DNA of 40,125 nt from an uncultured Mucilaginibacter sp. (GCF_946481715.1 NZ_CAMLOV010000036.1:1-40125), one strand, 5' to 3'; positions 6,254 to 16,096 are shown, numbered from the stretch's first letter. The notes: a model not told the origin generated them from the sequence alone. Program-made: numbers and translations.

Positions 6254-9200
6254 TCCTCTAAATTATCTTCCGAATTTTTATCGTCCGGCGCACTGTTTGT
6301 AACCGGTGGTGCAACGGTGGTTGCGGGCACTGGTAAGGGGGTAGTTGGTGCCCTATTGCGCCGGCTTTGCCTGAAAATATTACGGAAAAACTCACCGAAG
6401 GTGTCAAAATCGCGCTGGTAAACCAAGCCTATACCGTTAACATATTGTACGCCCAATTGGTCGTTTATTGTATTCAACGTAGTGCTGTTAAGCGCACGGT
6501 AAGAGTATCGGGCCCTTAGATTACCGTCTTTGCGTATCAGGTATTGAATTTCAAAATCCTTATTAAGGGTCCTGAAATCGGCGTTAAATAAACTGCTGCT
6601 GGTGTTAAAAATATCACTGGTGCCTGTGTTTGAGTAAAAGCTGCCGTTTAACAGGAGGCGGTCGTTCAAAAACCGGAAGCCGAGGCTGGCATCATTAAGC
6701 GAACGAATGTTTAGATCGAAGTTCTTGATGTTTGATTGCGAGATGAAGTTATTCAACTTGTTAAAAGCAAACTCGCTTACTGCCGCAGTAGCGGTGCCCA
6801 CTACCTGGTTGGTAAGGTTACTACCCGTACCCGATGCAAAATTACGGCGTACTATTATGCTTAATGCTTGCTGGCTGCGGTTATTATTATCGGCGAGGTA
6901 GGTGTTTAGGTCGTCTTTAATGGACGGATCTACCGGGAAATTAAAGTTAAAATCGATATTTGGCTGTATAAGTGATTTGGTGATAAGCAGTTCGGCCTGC
7001 ACCAGTACTTGTTTAGCGCCGTAGGGCGATGTTAAGCCTGCCGCGTTATACAATGGCGCAATATCGGTACGTACCTCGTACAGTGCCTTTAAATTGATCT
7101 CTGCATTGGAAGGGTTCCCTGTCCAGCGGATGGTGCCACCCTGGCTTACCACAAAGTTTTTGCTGATAAAATCTTTCGCCGTAAACTCAAACTTACCCGA
7201 GGTGATCAGGAAATCGCCAAACATCTCAAAATCTCCCAGGCTGTTGATGTTTAGCTTTAGATTTTTGGCTTGCCCGGTACCTTCCAGTACACCATAATCG
7301 GTACTGATGCGTACTACGGTTTTCTCATCAACGGTCAAATCAAAGTTAAGGGTTACGCCGTTAAAGGCATTTACTTTGGTAGCTACTTTCCGGGTAGTGT
7401 CGTTATGGTCTACAAATTTTATAAAATCGTAATCCGCGGCCGTCGAAGATGTATTAAGGGGTATGTTAAATATAGTGCCTGCTTCGGTGCTCGCCGTAAT
7501 ATCTATCTTCATATTATCCACCGGGCCGCTAAAGTTAAAGTTGCCCGAGCCGTAAGCGGTACCGTAGTACAGGTGGTTATCTTTAAAAGTAGTGTTCAGC
7601 GCTAGCAGGTTTTTGGCTTCCAGTTTAATGTCGATAGTTGGATTACTGATTTTATTGAGGTCAACCTTTCCATTGGCCGTGCCTGTGCCCCCCTTAAAAT
7701 CTTTCAATACCATATTATCAATGCTGATAACGCTGTTGTTTACATTTAATTTATGGGTTACGGTATACGCTGTTTTAAGGTAGTCAACCGTAACGCCGGT
7801 GTTATTTAAGGTTAGGTCCCCGTTTAATTCGGGGTTTGCCGGCGAACCGGATAATTTCAGATTGGCCGAAACTGTTCCTTTCAAATCGGATACCAGCCCT
7901 TTTACAAATGGCTCAAATATAATGGCCTCGGTATGGTCCATTTTTATATCAAAGTCCAGGTTGTCGCCCGCATCGTGCCCCAAGGTATAGACACCGGCAA
8001 GGTTGAGCGTTTCTAAGCCCTGGTGGGTGATATTCATTTTAATATCGGCCTGTTCACGCTGATTATCCAATTTCGATTTTATCTTAACGTCGCCCACCAA
8101 CGTTTTATTCATGGTTAACGAGTCGATAGTTAAATTGGCGTCAACTCCGGGCTTTTTAATAACAGAAGTAAGCACTACATCGCCATTCAACGAGCCCTTA
8201 AGCAGCACGCCCGAGCTTTTAGTAAGCTGGTTAAGGGTTGCCATGCTGAATTTTTGGAAGGTTACTTTCAATTCATCGGCAGGGTTATCAGATATAAAGC
8301 CGTTTATCTTTACTTTTTGTATGCCATTTGAAAGCTCGAACCCCGATACCTGTGTTTTTCCGTCGAGTAACCTGATGCGTACCTGGTCTTGTATCTTCCA
8401 GTTTTGGCGCTCTAAAATAACGTCGGACGGCAGTAGTTTTAATTTTGCAGTGGTATCGCGCCCAAATTCAACAAGTCCGTAAAGATCCAACTGGTTGGTG
8501 GCATCTTTATCAGAAAGCTTAACGTTGAAATTCAGGCTGTCGTTTTTTAAGAAGTTGGCTATGTTTATATTTTTAATATAAAGGCTATCGGTAAGGTCCA
8601 CGCGGTTTAATGATACGTTTAAGCTTAGCATGTCATCGCTGGTGCTTTCGTCAATAATAAAATCGTGGAAAACCATTTTGCCAAGTTTAATGGTTTTGAT
8701 GAAACCGCTAAGCGTAGCCGTTTTTTCGTTTGAGTTGAATTTGCCCACAAAGGTGCCCTGGTCGGGTATCTTCAAGTCGGGCCTAAAAATTGCCAAAACC
8801 GGGTCGAGGTTCTTTAAATTCAGGGTGAAATCAAAATTCTGCGGCTTTGGTGTAACCAGATCCGTTTTTAGCGAAGGGATATACTTTTTGGCGATGGTTT
8901 TAAAGTAAGATGGCAGGGTAGCCAAGTTAAAACTGCCTTTAATGCTACCATCGGCAATGTCCGAATGCAGCGAGATAGTGCGTGCATCACCCTTGCCGTT
9001 TGCGTTGATGGCAATGGTATCAACCACATAACTTTGACGTGGATCGGTAACCCTGATGCACGTGAGCAGGATATGCCCATCCAGGTTTTCCAGGTTATTG
9101 CCCGAAAAATTGGTGTTTATTTGGGTAGTAACCGTTACGGTATCCTTTATAAGTCTTAGCTGGCGTAATTTGGCATAATCTACGTTGCCGGTGAAATCGT

Positions 9201-10731
9201 AAATCGGCAAAGTGGGGTTTAAGTTTACGCTACCGCCAATATTTAGTTTTACGTTTTTATCGTTAATGGATAACTTACCTGCCGCAACTTTTTTAATAAA
9301 GGTACCACTGGTTACCAGGTTGCTGTAGTTATAACCTTTAAAGCCAATATATTTTACGTTGGCGTTGCCTTTAACGGCGAGGGTTTTTAAATCATCGCCA
9401 CTGCCGCTAACATTGGCTGCCAGCGTGGTTCGCCCAAGGTCTTTATTGTCCAGCAATGTTCCCAGGTCAAAATTGGTAGTGGCTATTTTACCGCTATAAC
9501 TCGGTACGCCTTTTTTATTTATTTTAAGGTTTATATCCGGATCGAAACGGCCCAACGCCGTTTTAAATGTTCCAAAAGCAACAAAGTCGTTCTGTAAACC
9601 AGTAAACCGCCCTGTAAAGTTAACATTACCGAACTTGCCCACAATTGCCGGCAGTTTAGCCGTTGGTTTACCGGTAAAGTGTTTATATAGGTAATCCAGG
9701 TCTTTTTTATTGGTGGCGACCTGCTCGAATTTTAAAGCAAGAAAAGTATTCTCCCAATCGGGCAGCCCGGTTAAATTAAAATCGCCTTTTACAAAGGTGG
9801 CTTGTGCTGCAGTTACGGTAAGATTTTTGGCCTTCAGGTTATTTACCAATCCGCGGATGCGGCCACTAATGCCCAGTTCGAAATTTATTTTGCCTAAGGA
9901 TGTGGTAAAATAAGCTACGTCCTTCGACGAAAGGTGCGAGGTTTTGATATCGGCATCCATCGTTACCTTGTTCTCAAAATCATCAAAATCATCAAACGAT
10001 TTAAACCTCATTCGGAAGAAATTGCGCACTTTGGAATTTGGCGTAACGATATCCAGGTTTTGAAGCAGTATTTCCGTTGTATCAATAGTAGTATTAGCGT
10101 TAAAGTTATTTACCTTAAACCCGCTCTTTTCTTGTAGGGTTAGCCCTGTAATGTTGGCTTTAAACAGATGGTTTTTGACGTCCAAATTGCGGACTACGAT
10201 GCTGAAACGGTTCACATCGATATCATTAAAATTAACGCCGTTTACTATAGCCGGATGCAATTTGTTCTTGTACCTGAAATGGAAGTTGTTCAGTGCAATT
10301 TTGTCAAAATTCAGGGTCCAGGGCCTGCCGGAAGGTTTTTTTGTGGTGTCACCGCCGCCCGAATTGAAATAATCGACTATGAACTTAAGGTTGGTGGTGC
10401 TGTCTTTTTGTTTTTTTAGATAGATGGCTCCATTATCCAGTTGGATGGATTTGAAATCGATAACACGTTTTTTTATACTGCTGAAAATAGAGAACCCACT
10501 CAATTCCACTGCCAGTTTTGGGGTACTTAGCAAAGTATCCTGCTGCTTATCTAAAACATAAAAGTCTTCCAGTACCACCGATTTAAAGGGGACGATGTAC
10601 AGGCTTTTTATATCAACTTTGGTTTTTAGCTCTTTTGACAGATAAGCGGTGGCTTTTTTGGCCGCCCAGGTTTGCACGGGCTTATATTGGAACAATATTA
10701 ACACTATGCTGACGAACAACAGCAGTACCAA
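6250..10731 (-). CDS. tamB: TamB-family translocation/assembly module protein
   Basis: This 1,493-residue protein belongs to the TamB/AsmA-like bridge proteins, which span from inner to outer membrane and are implicated in outer-membrane protein assembly and lipid transport. One N-terminal membrane segment (about 1-15) precedes a very long repetitive beta-rich body. The diagnostic TamB domain lies at the C-terminus (about 1,150-1,440), including [16 protein letters not shown] and [19 protein letters not shown]. The tail is proline-rich and probably disordered. The nominal start is TTG at 10731. The open frame continues upstream with the basic, helix-like residues IKKLLKIALGIV, expected before a TamB anchor, but offers no ATG, GTG or further TTG. 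The true start may be the ATT at 10767. It diverges from tsaD and converges with ribBA. Confidence 0.92.
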   Translation of the reverse strand: MVLLLFVSIVLILFQYKPVQTWAAKKATAYLSKELKTKVDIKSLYIVPFKSVVLEDFYVLDKQQDTLLSTPKLAVELSGFSIFSSIKKRVIDFKSIQLDNGAIYLKKQKDSTTNLKFIVDYFNSGGGDTTKKPSGRPWTLNFDKIALNNFHFRYKNKLHPAIVNGVNFNDIDVNRFSIVVRNLDVKNHLFKANITGLTLQEKSGFKVNNFNANTTIDTTEILLQNLDIVTPNSKVRNFFRMRFKSFDDFDDFENKVTMDADIKTSHLSSKDVAYFTTSLGKINFELGISGRIRGLVNNLKAKNLTVTAAQATFVKGDFNLTGLPDWENTFLALKFEQVATNKKDLDYLYKHFTGKPTAKLPAIVGKFGNVNFTGRFTGLQNDFVAFGTFKTALGRFDPDINLKINKKGVPSYSGKIATTNFDLGTLLDNKDLGRTTLAANVSGSGDDLKTLAVKGNANVKYIGFKGYNYSNLVTSGTFIKKVAAGKLSINDKNVKLNIGGSVNLNPTLPIYDFTGNVDYAKLRQLRLIKDTVTVTTQINTNFSGNNLENLDGHILLTCIRVTDPRQSYVVDTIAINANGKGDARTISLHSDIADGSIKGSFNLATLPSYFKTIAKKYIPSLKTDLVTPKPQNFDFTLNLKNLDPVLAIFRPDLKIPDQGTFVGKFNSNEKTATLSGFIKTIKLGKMVFHDFIIDESTSDDMLSLNVSLNRVDLTDSLYIKNINIANFLKNDSLNFNVKLSDKDATNQLDLYGLVEFGRDTTAKLKLLPSDVILERQNWKIQDQVRIRLLDGKTQVSGFELSNGIQKVKINGFISDNPADELKVTFQKFSMATLNQLTKSSGVLLKGSLNGDVVLTSVIKKPGVDANLTIDSLTMNKTLVGDVKIKSKLDNQREQADIKMNITHQGLETLNLAGVYTLGHDAGDNLDFDIKMDHTEAIIFEPFVKGLVSDLKGTVSANLKLSGSPANPELNGDLTLNNTGVTVDYLKTAYTVTHKLNVNNSVISIDNMVLKDFKGGTGTANGKVDLNKISNPTIDIKLEAKNLLALNTTFKDNHLYYGTAYGSGNFNFSGPVDNMKIDITASTEAGTIFNIPLNTSSTAADYDFIKFVDHNDTTRKVATKVNAFNGVTLNFDLTVDEKTVVRISTDYGVLEGTGQAKNLKLNINSLGDFEMFGDFLITSGKFEFTAKDFISKNFVVSQGGTIRWTGNPSNAEINLKALYEVRTDIAPLYNAAGLTSPYGAKQVLVQAELLITKSLIQPNIDFNFNFPVDPSIKDDLNTYLADNNNRSQQALSIIVRRNFASGTGSNLTNQVVGTATAAVSEFAFNKLNNFISQSNIKNFDLNIRSLNDASLGFRFLNDRLLLNGSFYSNTGTSDIFNTSSSLFNADFRTLNKDFEIQYLIRKDGNLRARYSYRALNSTTLNTINDQLGVQYVNGIGLVYQRDFDTFGEFFRNIFRQSRRNRAPTTPLPVPATTVAPPVTNSAPDDKNSEDNLED

Positions 10732-10902
10732 TACAATGCCTAAGGCTATTTTGAGTAGTTTTTTAATAACTTTGTGGTTAAGTTTAACTAGTGAATGAGT
10801 GATTTATTGATTGAATAAGCCCTATCGCTATACATATTTGCTTTCAAATAGTTTGCCTGTCAGTCAAAATTCGCTAATTCAATCATTCAATAATTTTTCA
10901 AA

Positions 10903-11907
10903 GTGCCCATAATATTAGGAATCGAATCGTCTTGTGATGAAACCTCTGCATCAATTTGCGTAGATGGAGAGATATTGAGCAACGTTATTGCTAATCAAAC
11001 CATACACGAAGCCTACGGAGGTGTTGTGCCCGAGCTTGCCTCGAGGGTTCATCAGCAAAACATCGTTCCTGCTGTACAACAAGCCCTATTAAACGCAAAA
11101 GTAAACAAAAATGATATTGATGCGGTAGCTTTTACGCGTGGCCCCGGGCTTTTAGGCTCTTTATTGGTTGGCGTATCGTTTGCGAAGGCATTTGCACTGG
11201 CAAAAAACCTTCCGCTGATTGATATTAACCACATGCAGGCGCATATTTTAGCACATTTTATTGGCGATCATAAACCAGCCTTCCCTTTCCTGTGCTTAAC
11301 GGTATCGGGCGGGCATACGCAAATTGTTTTGGTGAAGGATTATTTTGATATGGAGATCATCGGCCAAACGCTGGATGATGCCGCAGGCGAGGCTATGGAT
11401 AAAACCAGCAAAATATTAGGTTTGCCTTATCCCGGCGGCCCGCTGATAGATAAGTATGCCCGCAGCGGTAACCCTGATGCTTATAAATTCCCCGAGCCGC
11501 AGATACCCGGTTATAACTTTAGTTTCAGTGGTGTAAAAACGGCCATTCTTTATTTCATCAGGGATAATGTGGCTAAAACCCCAAGTTTTATAGCCGATAA
11601 CCTTCCCGACATTTGCGCTTCGGTAGAAAAACGCATCGCTACTATCTTATTAAACAAATTGAAGCGTGCAGCTGAAGAATACGGCATAAAGGATATTGCA
11701 TTGGCGGGCGGGGTATCGGCCAACACCGGCCTGCGCCAGGCACTGACAAACCTATGTGCCGAAAAAGGCTGGAACTGCTTTATCCCCAAATTTGAGTACT
11801 GTACCGATAATGCTGCCATGATTGCTATTGCCGGTTACTACAAATACTTGAAAGGCGAATTTGTAGGGCAAGCGGTAGCGCCATTAGCCAGGATGCCTTT
11901 TGGTTGA
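10903..11907 (+). CDS. tsaD: tRNA N6-adenosine threonylcarbamoyltransferase TsaD
   Basis: This 334-residue protein transfers the threonylcarbamoyl group from TC-AMP to A37 of ANN-decoding tRNAs, working with TsaB and TsaE. The ASKHA-fold signatures are clear: GIESSCDETSAS at 6-17, the metal-binding HMQAH (H110, H114), SGGHTQIVLV, the PYPGGP stretch, and GGVSANTGLR plus CTDNAAMIA near the C-terminus. Length is normal. The start codon is GTG; an in-frame TAA four codons upstream excludes any earlier start. Because t6A is made on ANN-decoding tRNAs, including those with anticodon CAT, this enzyme would normally modify the tRNA type found broken at 2,891-2,931. tamB is divergent upstream. Confidence 0.97.
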   Translation: MPIILGIESSCDETSASICVDGEILSNVIANQTIHEAYGGVVPELASRVHQQNIVPAVQQALLNAKVNKNDIDAVAFTRGPGLLGSLLVGVSFAKAFALAKNLPLIDINHMQAHILAHFIGDHKPAFPFLCLTVSGGHTQIVLVKDYFDMEIIGQTLDDAAGEAMDKTSKILGLPYPGGPLIDKYARSGNPDAYKFPEPQIPGYNFSFSGVKTAILYFIRDNVAKTPSFIADNLPDICASVEKRIATILLNKLKRAAEEYGIKDIALAGGVSANTGLRQALTNLCAEKGWNCFIPKFEYCTDNAAMIAIAGYYKYLKGEFVGQAVAPLARMPFG

Positions 11908-12000
11908 TTGCTTTTTGTTGATAGTTCATGGCAAGAAAATGCTGTGAACTGAAATCTGAGCTACTATGAACCATAATCTATTAACTATCAACTTAACAAT

Positions 12001-12180
12001 ATGACCACCGCATCACTTATTTTTTGGGCAATATTTGTATTGCCGCTTATCGCTTTTTTGGTATGGCTAATACGCCAGGATAAGCGCAAAGGCAAACTCG
12101 GCCTGATAGTTTTAGCCATTATTGTAGTTGGGGTTATCGTTTATATGTACTGGAACCATATGTTTCAGAACGGTAAATAG
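12001..12180 (+). CDS. Small membrane protein (59 aa)
   Basis: The frame beginning ATGACCACC encodes 59 residues with two predicted membrane helices: about 4-23 (ASLIFWAIFVLPLIAFLVWL) and about 33-52 (GLIVLAIIVVGVIVYMYW). They are separated by the basic loop IRQDKRKGK, predicting that loop on the cytoplasmic side. It follows tsaD by 93 bp on the same strand and ends just before the GTAC repeat array. I do not recognise a family, but the regular helix-loop-helix layout in an otherwise stop-rich stretch supports a real gene. It could be co-transcribed with tsaD. Confidence 0.6.
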   Translation: MTTASLIFWAIFVLPLIAFLVWLIRQDKRKGKLGLIVLAIIVVGVIVYMYWNHMFQNGK

Positions 12181-12584
12181 CAACGTCTTCTAATACTGCT
12201 TATCATAAGCGCGGGTGAAGTTTCACCGGGGCGGGTTGTACGAGTTGTACGAATCGTACAGTTCGTACAATCTCGTACAGCTCCCGTACAGTTTCGCACA
12301 ACCTCGTACAGTTTCGTACAAATCCGTACAGTTTCGTACAGCAAAATCGCGGTTTGCATAAATCTGCGTTTTTCTGGGGTTTTTCGGTGTTTTTCTTTGA
12401 TAAAACGTACACAAACGCAAGTTTTCAAAACAGGGATCTTTTCTGCTTTTTACCAACTTTAAGCTGGGCTGTCGGTGGCCCGGGCATTCCCGGTAAATGT
12501 GCAAAGGCCTCGGAGGAGAGCTGAACTATTGCTTTTAACAGAAAGTAATTTTAATAAGCGAATGGCCTCCTCAGGTGGCACAGT
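12181..12584. other. 404-bp convergent intergenic region with repeat array
   Basis: The region lies between the 3' ends of the 59-residue gene and the alpha/beta hydrolase gene. It contains the GTAC array (12238-12339), then T-rich plus-strand sequence (about 12370-12405), and no credible coding frame. The open minus-strand frames across the array exist because the repeat itself lacks stops. Confidence 0.6.
12238..12339. repeat. Array of 11 GTAC cores spaced about 10 bp
   Basis: Palindromic GTAC cores start at 12238, 12247, 12256, 12265, 12275, 12286, 12296 (here GCAC), 12306, 12316, 12326 and 12336. The last five steps are exactly 10 bp and all steps are 9-11 bp. From the third unit on, the pattern is CGTACA plus four variable bases, often GTTT. 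One helical turn per unit puts all cores on one face of the DNA. The function is unknown. Confidence 0.9.
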
Positions 12585-13460
12585 TTATTTCAACACATCC
12601 CAGTTCTCAATTTTCCGATAGGGTTTGCTAAAAAAATCGCCAATAACCTTGTTAAACATATCGCGGTAATATATTGGCGTGGAGTGCCCCGAGTTCGGCA
12701 GGATCCACAAATACGATTTGGGGATATTTTTTGCTATCAACATGGTATGTTCGGTTTGGATAACATCGTGGTCGCCACCGATAACTAAGGTAGGGCAGGC
12801 TATTTTATGCAGTGCCTCGGCTTTTATATGCGGTTCGTAACTAAGTAGGTGCAACAGCAGTGCCTGATCTTTTATTTGCCTGGTTGGGTTTTTAATCCTC
12901 TTTAACGAGTCGGCCGCAAGCACGTTCTGCTTCAGTAAGTAATCTTGTAAAAATGGGCTTAAGGCTGTAGTATCAGGCCAGAGGTTGGCACCGGTTACGG
13001 CAAGCATCTTTACCTTATCCGGGTTGCGCATGGCCAACAGCATGCCCTCTATGCCGCCGTCGCTCCAGCCTATCACATTTGCATTTTTGATGTTAAGTTT
13101 ATCCAGCAGCGCGTTCAGGTCGTCGCTCATCATCTCGTAGCTGAGGGTGTCTTTGTCGTTGTTTGATTTCCCTTGCGCGCGGCTATCGGCCAATATCACC
13201 TGGTACTTTTTTGCGAAGTAAGGTATTTGGTACCTGAAATCTTTTATAGAACCGCCGTTGCCATGGATGATCAGCAAGGGTGCGCCTTTGCCATACACCT
13301 CGTAATACATTTTCATGCCACGGATATCGGCATATTTGCCCACGGCGGCGTTGTTTCCGTAGGTAACGGTATCTAACTTGATGATTTCTTTTTGCTGTGC
13401 CATACACCAGGCGGCGGGTAGCGTCAATAAAATAATAAGTGCCAGTTTTAAGTTTTTCAT
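12585..13460 (-). CDS. Secreted alpha/beta hydrolase
   Basis: This 291-residue hydrolase has an N-terminal signal peptide (about 1-21, ending AWCMAQ), so it should act in the periplasm or outside the cell. The core is a classic alpha/beta hydrolase: oxyanion region HGNGGS (66-71), nucleophile elbow GWSDG with S133, an acid in GGDHD (D232 or D230) and the catalytic histidine H259 in NSGHST. The substrate cannot be told; an esterase or lipase-like activity is plausible. The C-terminus carries a short extra tail (FFSKPYRKIENWDVLK). It is transcribed alone, converging with tsaD and the 59-residue gene across the GTAC array. Confidence 0.88.
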   Translation of the reverse strand: MKNLKLALIILLTLPAAWCMAQQKEIIKLDTVTYGNNAAVGKYADIRGMKMYYEVYGKGAPLLIIHGNGGSIKDFRYQIPYFAKKYQVILADSRAQGKSNNDKDTLSYEMMSDDLNALLDKLNIKNANVIGWSDGGIEGMLLAMRNPDKVKMLAVTGANLWPDTTALSPFLQDYLLKQNVLAADSLKRIKNPTRQIKDQALLLHLLSYEPHIKAEALHKIACPTLVIGGDHDVIQTEHTMLIAKNIPKSYLWILPNSGHSTPIYYRDMFNKVIGDFFSKPYRKIENWDVLK

Positions 13461-13707
13461 ATTGATGAGGATAAGTGTTTAAAGATACGGAATGTCCCTT
13501 TTTATTTCCGATTTTTTTAAACCTTGTTTGTTATACCAGAAGATTTTGGCAGTATAAATATGGGCGTGTTTTGCTGGCAAATTGCAAAGGTGGAATTATT
13601 GCGGTAAAAATTGCGTTGATTTTTAGGCTTTTACGATTAAATTTCGCTTTAAAATTGCCATAATTTCAAATAAGTAAAAAGGCATTGGATTTGTAAAATA
13701 TTAAACG

Positions 13708-13715
13708 TACTTTTG
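13708..13715 (+). promoter_or_regulatory. -7 box TACTTTTG of the helicase gene
   Basis: An exact TAnnTTTG match has a TTGG-like -33 element near 13685, about 20 bp upstream. Transcription would start near 13722, at the first base of the leader hairpin. Confidence 0.55.
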
Positions 13716-13721
13716 CGCTCG

Positions 13722-13741
13722 ATTTGGCGATGTAGCCAAAT
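13722..13741 (+). promoter_or_regulatory. 5' leader hairpin of the helicase mRNA
   Basis: A perfect 7-bp stem ATTTGGC/GCCAAAT encloses a 6-nt loop (GATGTA) at the expected 5' end of the transcript, 15 bp before the ATG. A terminal 5' hairpin could stabilise the mRNA or respond to temperature. This role is an inference. Confidence 0.45.
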
Positions 13742-13756
13742 ACGTTATTTTAATTC

Positions 13757-15604
13757 ATGAACCCATTTATCAATCTGGGAATCCGTCATGATATTGTTAA
13801 TGCCATCTCTGAGTTAGGATTTGAAAATCCTACACCAATCCAGGAACAGTCAATTCCGGTATTGTTAACAGGCAGCAACGATTTTGTCGGATTAGCCCAA
13901 ACAGGGACCGGTAAAACAGCTGCTTTTGGACTGCCGCTATTAGAACTGCTCGATTTCGAAGTAAATCATCCGCAGGCGCTTGTTTTATGCCCAACACGTG
14001 AACTTTGTTTACAAATCACGAACGACATTAAGAATTACGCCAAAAAAATGAACAACGTTAATGTTGTTGCCGTTTATGGCGGTGCAAGCATTCAGGATCA
14101 ACTTCGCGTTATCAAACGCGGCGTACAGATCGTTGTGGCCACACCAGGCCGTATGCTTGACATTATTAACCGTAAGGCGATAGACTTTTCGCAGGTTAGG
14201 TTTGTAGTATTGGATGAGGCTGATGAGATGCTCAACATGGGCTTCCAGGAAGACATTGACAGTATTTTATCAACCACGCCCGACGAGAAAAAAACCTGGC
14301 TGTTCTCGGCCACTATGCCTTCCGAAGTTAGAAGGATCGCTAAAAAATACATGACCGACCCTTTCGAGCTTACTATGGGCGAGAAAAATACAGGTAATGT
14401 GAATATCGACCACGAGTACTACGTAGTACGTGCCCGTGATAAATATGCTGCTTTTAAACGCATAGTTGATAACAACCCGGAGATCTTCGGTATAGTATTT
14501 TGCCGTACCAAAATTGAGACCCAGGAAATTGCCGAGGCGCTTATTAAAGACGGTTATAATGCCGATTCTTTACACGGCGACTTATCACAGCAACAACGCG
14601 ATAAGGTAATGAAACGCTACCGCGAACGCAGCCTGCAATTATTAATTGCTACTGATGTTGCCGCACGTGGTATTGATGTTAATGATGTTACACACGTTAT
14701 TAACTATAGCTTACCCGATGAGATAGAAAATTACACCCACCGTAGCGGCCGTACAGCCCGTGCAGGTAAAACAGGTGTATCTATCGCTATCATCAATAGC
14801 AAAGAGCTTGGCAAAATTCGCCAGATAGAACGCACCATTGGTAAAAAGTTTGTTAAGGGTGAAATACCTACAGGCTTTGATGTTTGCGAAAAACAACTTT
14901 TTGCATTGGTACATAAAGTACATAATGTAGAAGTTAACGAAAGCCAGATAGAGCAATACATCCCGCGTATTATGGATGAATTTGCTGAGTTGACCAAGGA
15001 AGAAGTGATCAAACGCTTTGCATCCTTAGAGTTTAACCGCTTTTTAGATTATTATAAAAATGCACCGGACCTTAACGCACCTGCTGATGATTTCCGCACC
15101 AGGGATGGCGAAAGAGGCGAGCGCGGAGCGCGCGATGCCGGTGGCAAATCAGAATACACACGCCTGTTTATCAATTTAGGTAGTGTTGACGAATTTAACC
15201 GCGGCGACTTGCTGGGTTACATTTGCAACAACTCTAAAATAAGCGGCCGTACGGTTGGTAAAATTGATGTTAAAGGTGTTTACTCTTTCTTTGAAGTAAG
15301 CAACGGCGATGTTGACCAGGTAGTGAACAACTTTAAAGGCGTTGAATTTAAAGGCCGCGAAGTGAGGATAGAAATATCCGGCGAAGGTACCAGCACAACC
15401 CGTACAGGTGGCGGCGAAAGGCGCGAAGGCGGTTACCAAAGGCGCGAAGGCGGCGGCGGTTTCAACCGCGAAAGAAGTGGTGGTGGCGAAAGGCGCGAAG
15501 GCGGTTTTAACAGAGACAGGAACAGAGGCGCCGGTGGCGGCGGTTTCCGCGATTTCTCTGGCAAACCCCGCGAAGAACGCCCGGAACGCCGCAGAAGATT
15601 CTAA
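13757..15604 (+). CDS. DEAD-box RNA helicase (DeaD/CsdA-like)
   Basis: This 615-residue ATP-dependent RNA helicase probably acts in ribosome assembly and cold adaptation. RecA-like domain 1 shows the Q motif (PTPIQEQ), Walker A AQTGTGKT (47-54), PTREL, TPGR, DEAD (153-156) and SAT (184-186). Domain 2 shows ATDVAARGIDV and HRSGRTAR. A DbpA-type RNA-binding domain follows (about 470-545, from TRLFINLGSVDEFNRGDLLGY). The last 70 residues are a glycine/arginine-rich tail with repeated GGERREGG and FNRERSGGG units, probably disordered and RNA-binding. The DbpA domain plus RGG tail is the usual DeaD/CsdA layout. An intrinsic terminator follows at 15686-15720. Confidence 0.95.
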   Translation: MNPFINLGIRHDIVNAISELGFENPTPIQEQSIPVLLTGSNDFVGLAQTGTGKTAAFGLPLLELLDFEVNHPQALVLCPTRELCLQITNDIKNYAKKMNNVNVVAVYGGASIQDQLRVIKRGVQIVVATPGRMLDIINRKAIDFSQVRFVVLDEADEMLNMGFQEDIDSILSTTPDEKKTWLFSATMPSEVRRIAKKYMTDPFELTMGEKNTGNVNIDHEYYVVRARDKYAAFKRIVDNNPEIFGIVFCRTKIETQEIAEALIKDGYNADSLHGDLSQQQRDKVMKRYRERSLQLLIATDVAARGIDVNDVTHVINYSLPDEIENYTHRSGRTARAGKTGVSIAIINSKELGKIRQIERTIGKKFVKGEIPTGFDVCEKQLFALVHKVHNVEVNESQIEQYIPRIMDEFAELTKEEVIKRFASLEFNRFLDYYKNAPDLNAPADDFRTRDGERGERGARDAGGKSEYTRLFINLGSVDEFNRGDLLGYICNNSKISGRTVGKIDVKGVYSFFEVSNGDVDQVVNNFKGVEFKGREVRIEISGEGTSTTRTGGGERREGGYQRREGGGGFNRERSGGGERREGGFNRDRNRGAGGGGFRDFSGKPREERPERRRRF

Positions 15605-15685
15605 TTTAGTTAATTAGTTTTCATAAAAGCTTTTGGGGGGTAGTTTACCCGAAAGCATAGTTTTAGTTTAGTTTTGTTTACAAAG

Positions 15686-15720
15686 CCTCTCGTTTGCTTA
15701 GCATCCGGGAGGTTTTTGTT
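15686..15720. terminator. Intrinsic terminator between convergent genes
   Basis: CCTCTCG (15686-15692) pairs with CGGGAGG (15706-15712), including one G-T wobble, and is followed by TTTTTGTTTT. It lies between the helicase and the convergent lipoprotein gene and has A residues on its other side, so it may work in both directions. Confidence 0.7.
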
Positions 15721-16035
15721 TTAACGGGCAAATTCCACAGCAACCGAATCCGGGAACATCAGGCTTAGTTGTTTCTCATCCAGTTTCTGTATCACAAATT
15801 TGGTGTAGGGCAAGTTGCCTTCAAAGGAGGTGAAAATGGTATCACCTTTCAAAAAGTAGTCTTCCGCCTCGTTATCCAGTGTAAACTGCTTATCGGTTAT
15901 CTTTAAATTGGTGATGCCGTCTTTAGATTTCCAGCTGCCCTGCAGTTTTTTATTGGGCTCGTTTTTGTGGCAGGCGGCAATAAGCAGCACACATGCGCAG
16001 GCCAGGGATGTATATGTTATAGCGTAGGTTTTCAT
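15721..16035 (-). CDS. Small lipoprotein, lipocalin-like
   Basis: This 104-residue protein has a lipoprotein signal peptide whose lipobox ends LIAAC at residue 22, so the mature protein should be membrane-anchored in the envelope. After HKNEPNKK comes LQGSWKSKDGITNLKITDKQF, resembling the opening strand of small lipocalin-like proteins (a GxW-type start), followed by alternating beta strands (GDTIFTSF, TKFVIQKLDEKQLSLMF). No specific function is recognised. Its neighbours are the helicase (convergent) and, upstream on the same strand, a secreted basic protein separated by a strong hairpin. It is therefore probably transcribed alone. Confidence 0.72.
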   Translation of the reverse strand: MKTYAITYTSLACACVLLIAACHKNEPNKKLQGSWKSKDGITNLKITDKQFTLDNEAEDYFLKGDTIFTSFEGNLPYTKFVIQKLDEKQLSLMFPDSVAVEFAR

Positions 16036-16052
16036 GATGATGATAAGGTACT

Positions 16053-16086
16053 GTTAAAGCACCTGCTTTGCAACAGGTGCTTTAAC
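16053..16086 (-). terminator. Strong hairpin, probable terminator
   Basis: Perfect 13-bp arms GTTAAAGCACCTG (16053-16065) and CAGGTGCTTTAAC (16074-16086) have an 8-nt loop. The hairpin lies 11 bp after the stop of the upstream minus-strand gene and before the lipoprotein gene. A and T runs lie inside the stem rather than after it. Confidence 0.65.
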
Positions 16087-16096
16087 GGTATTTTGT

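Larger units (their letters stand above)
13461..13756. other. Divergent promoter region, hydrolase / helicase
   Basis: The 296-bp spacer between divergent genes contains a helicase promoter box and leader hairpin (listed separately). A TATCTTTA box on the minus strand, about 25 bp from the hydrolase start, is a near match to TAnnTTTG. The remainder is AT-rich with no credible gene. Confidence 0.5.

Noticed and set aside
8868..9080. 70-codon minus-strand frame overlapping tamB, among many plus-strand frames in 6,707-10,419
   Set aside because: tamB is long and uniformly open in its own frame. The other frames are out-of-frame shadows with unlike-protein composition.
12238..12339. GTAC array as a CRISPR array
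   Set aside because: The units are about 10 bp, far too short for CRISPR repeats and spacers, and no cas genes are present.
12165..12504. Three overlapping open minus-strand frames across the GTAC array (87, 69 and 93 codons)
   Set aside because: All three frames stay open because the roughly 10-bp repeat contains no stop. The translations are low-complexity (CTK, YET, RNC repeats) and lack a common start or signal, so they are repeat shadows.
12483..12580. GGAGGAG and CTCCTC segments as a possible long hairpin after the alpha/beta hydrolase gene
   Set aside because: The arms are only about 6-7 bp and lie about 50 bp apart with no T-tract. This is not convincing as a terminator.
13475..13663. 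62-codon plus-strand frame between the hydrolase and helicase genes
   Set aside because: It lies in a divergent promoter region, overlaps regulatory sequence and has no recognisable features.
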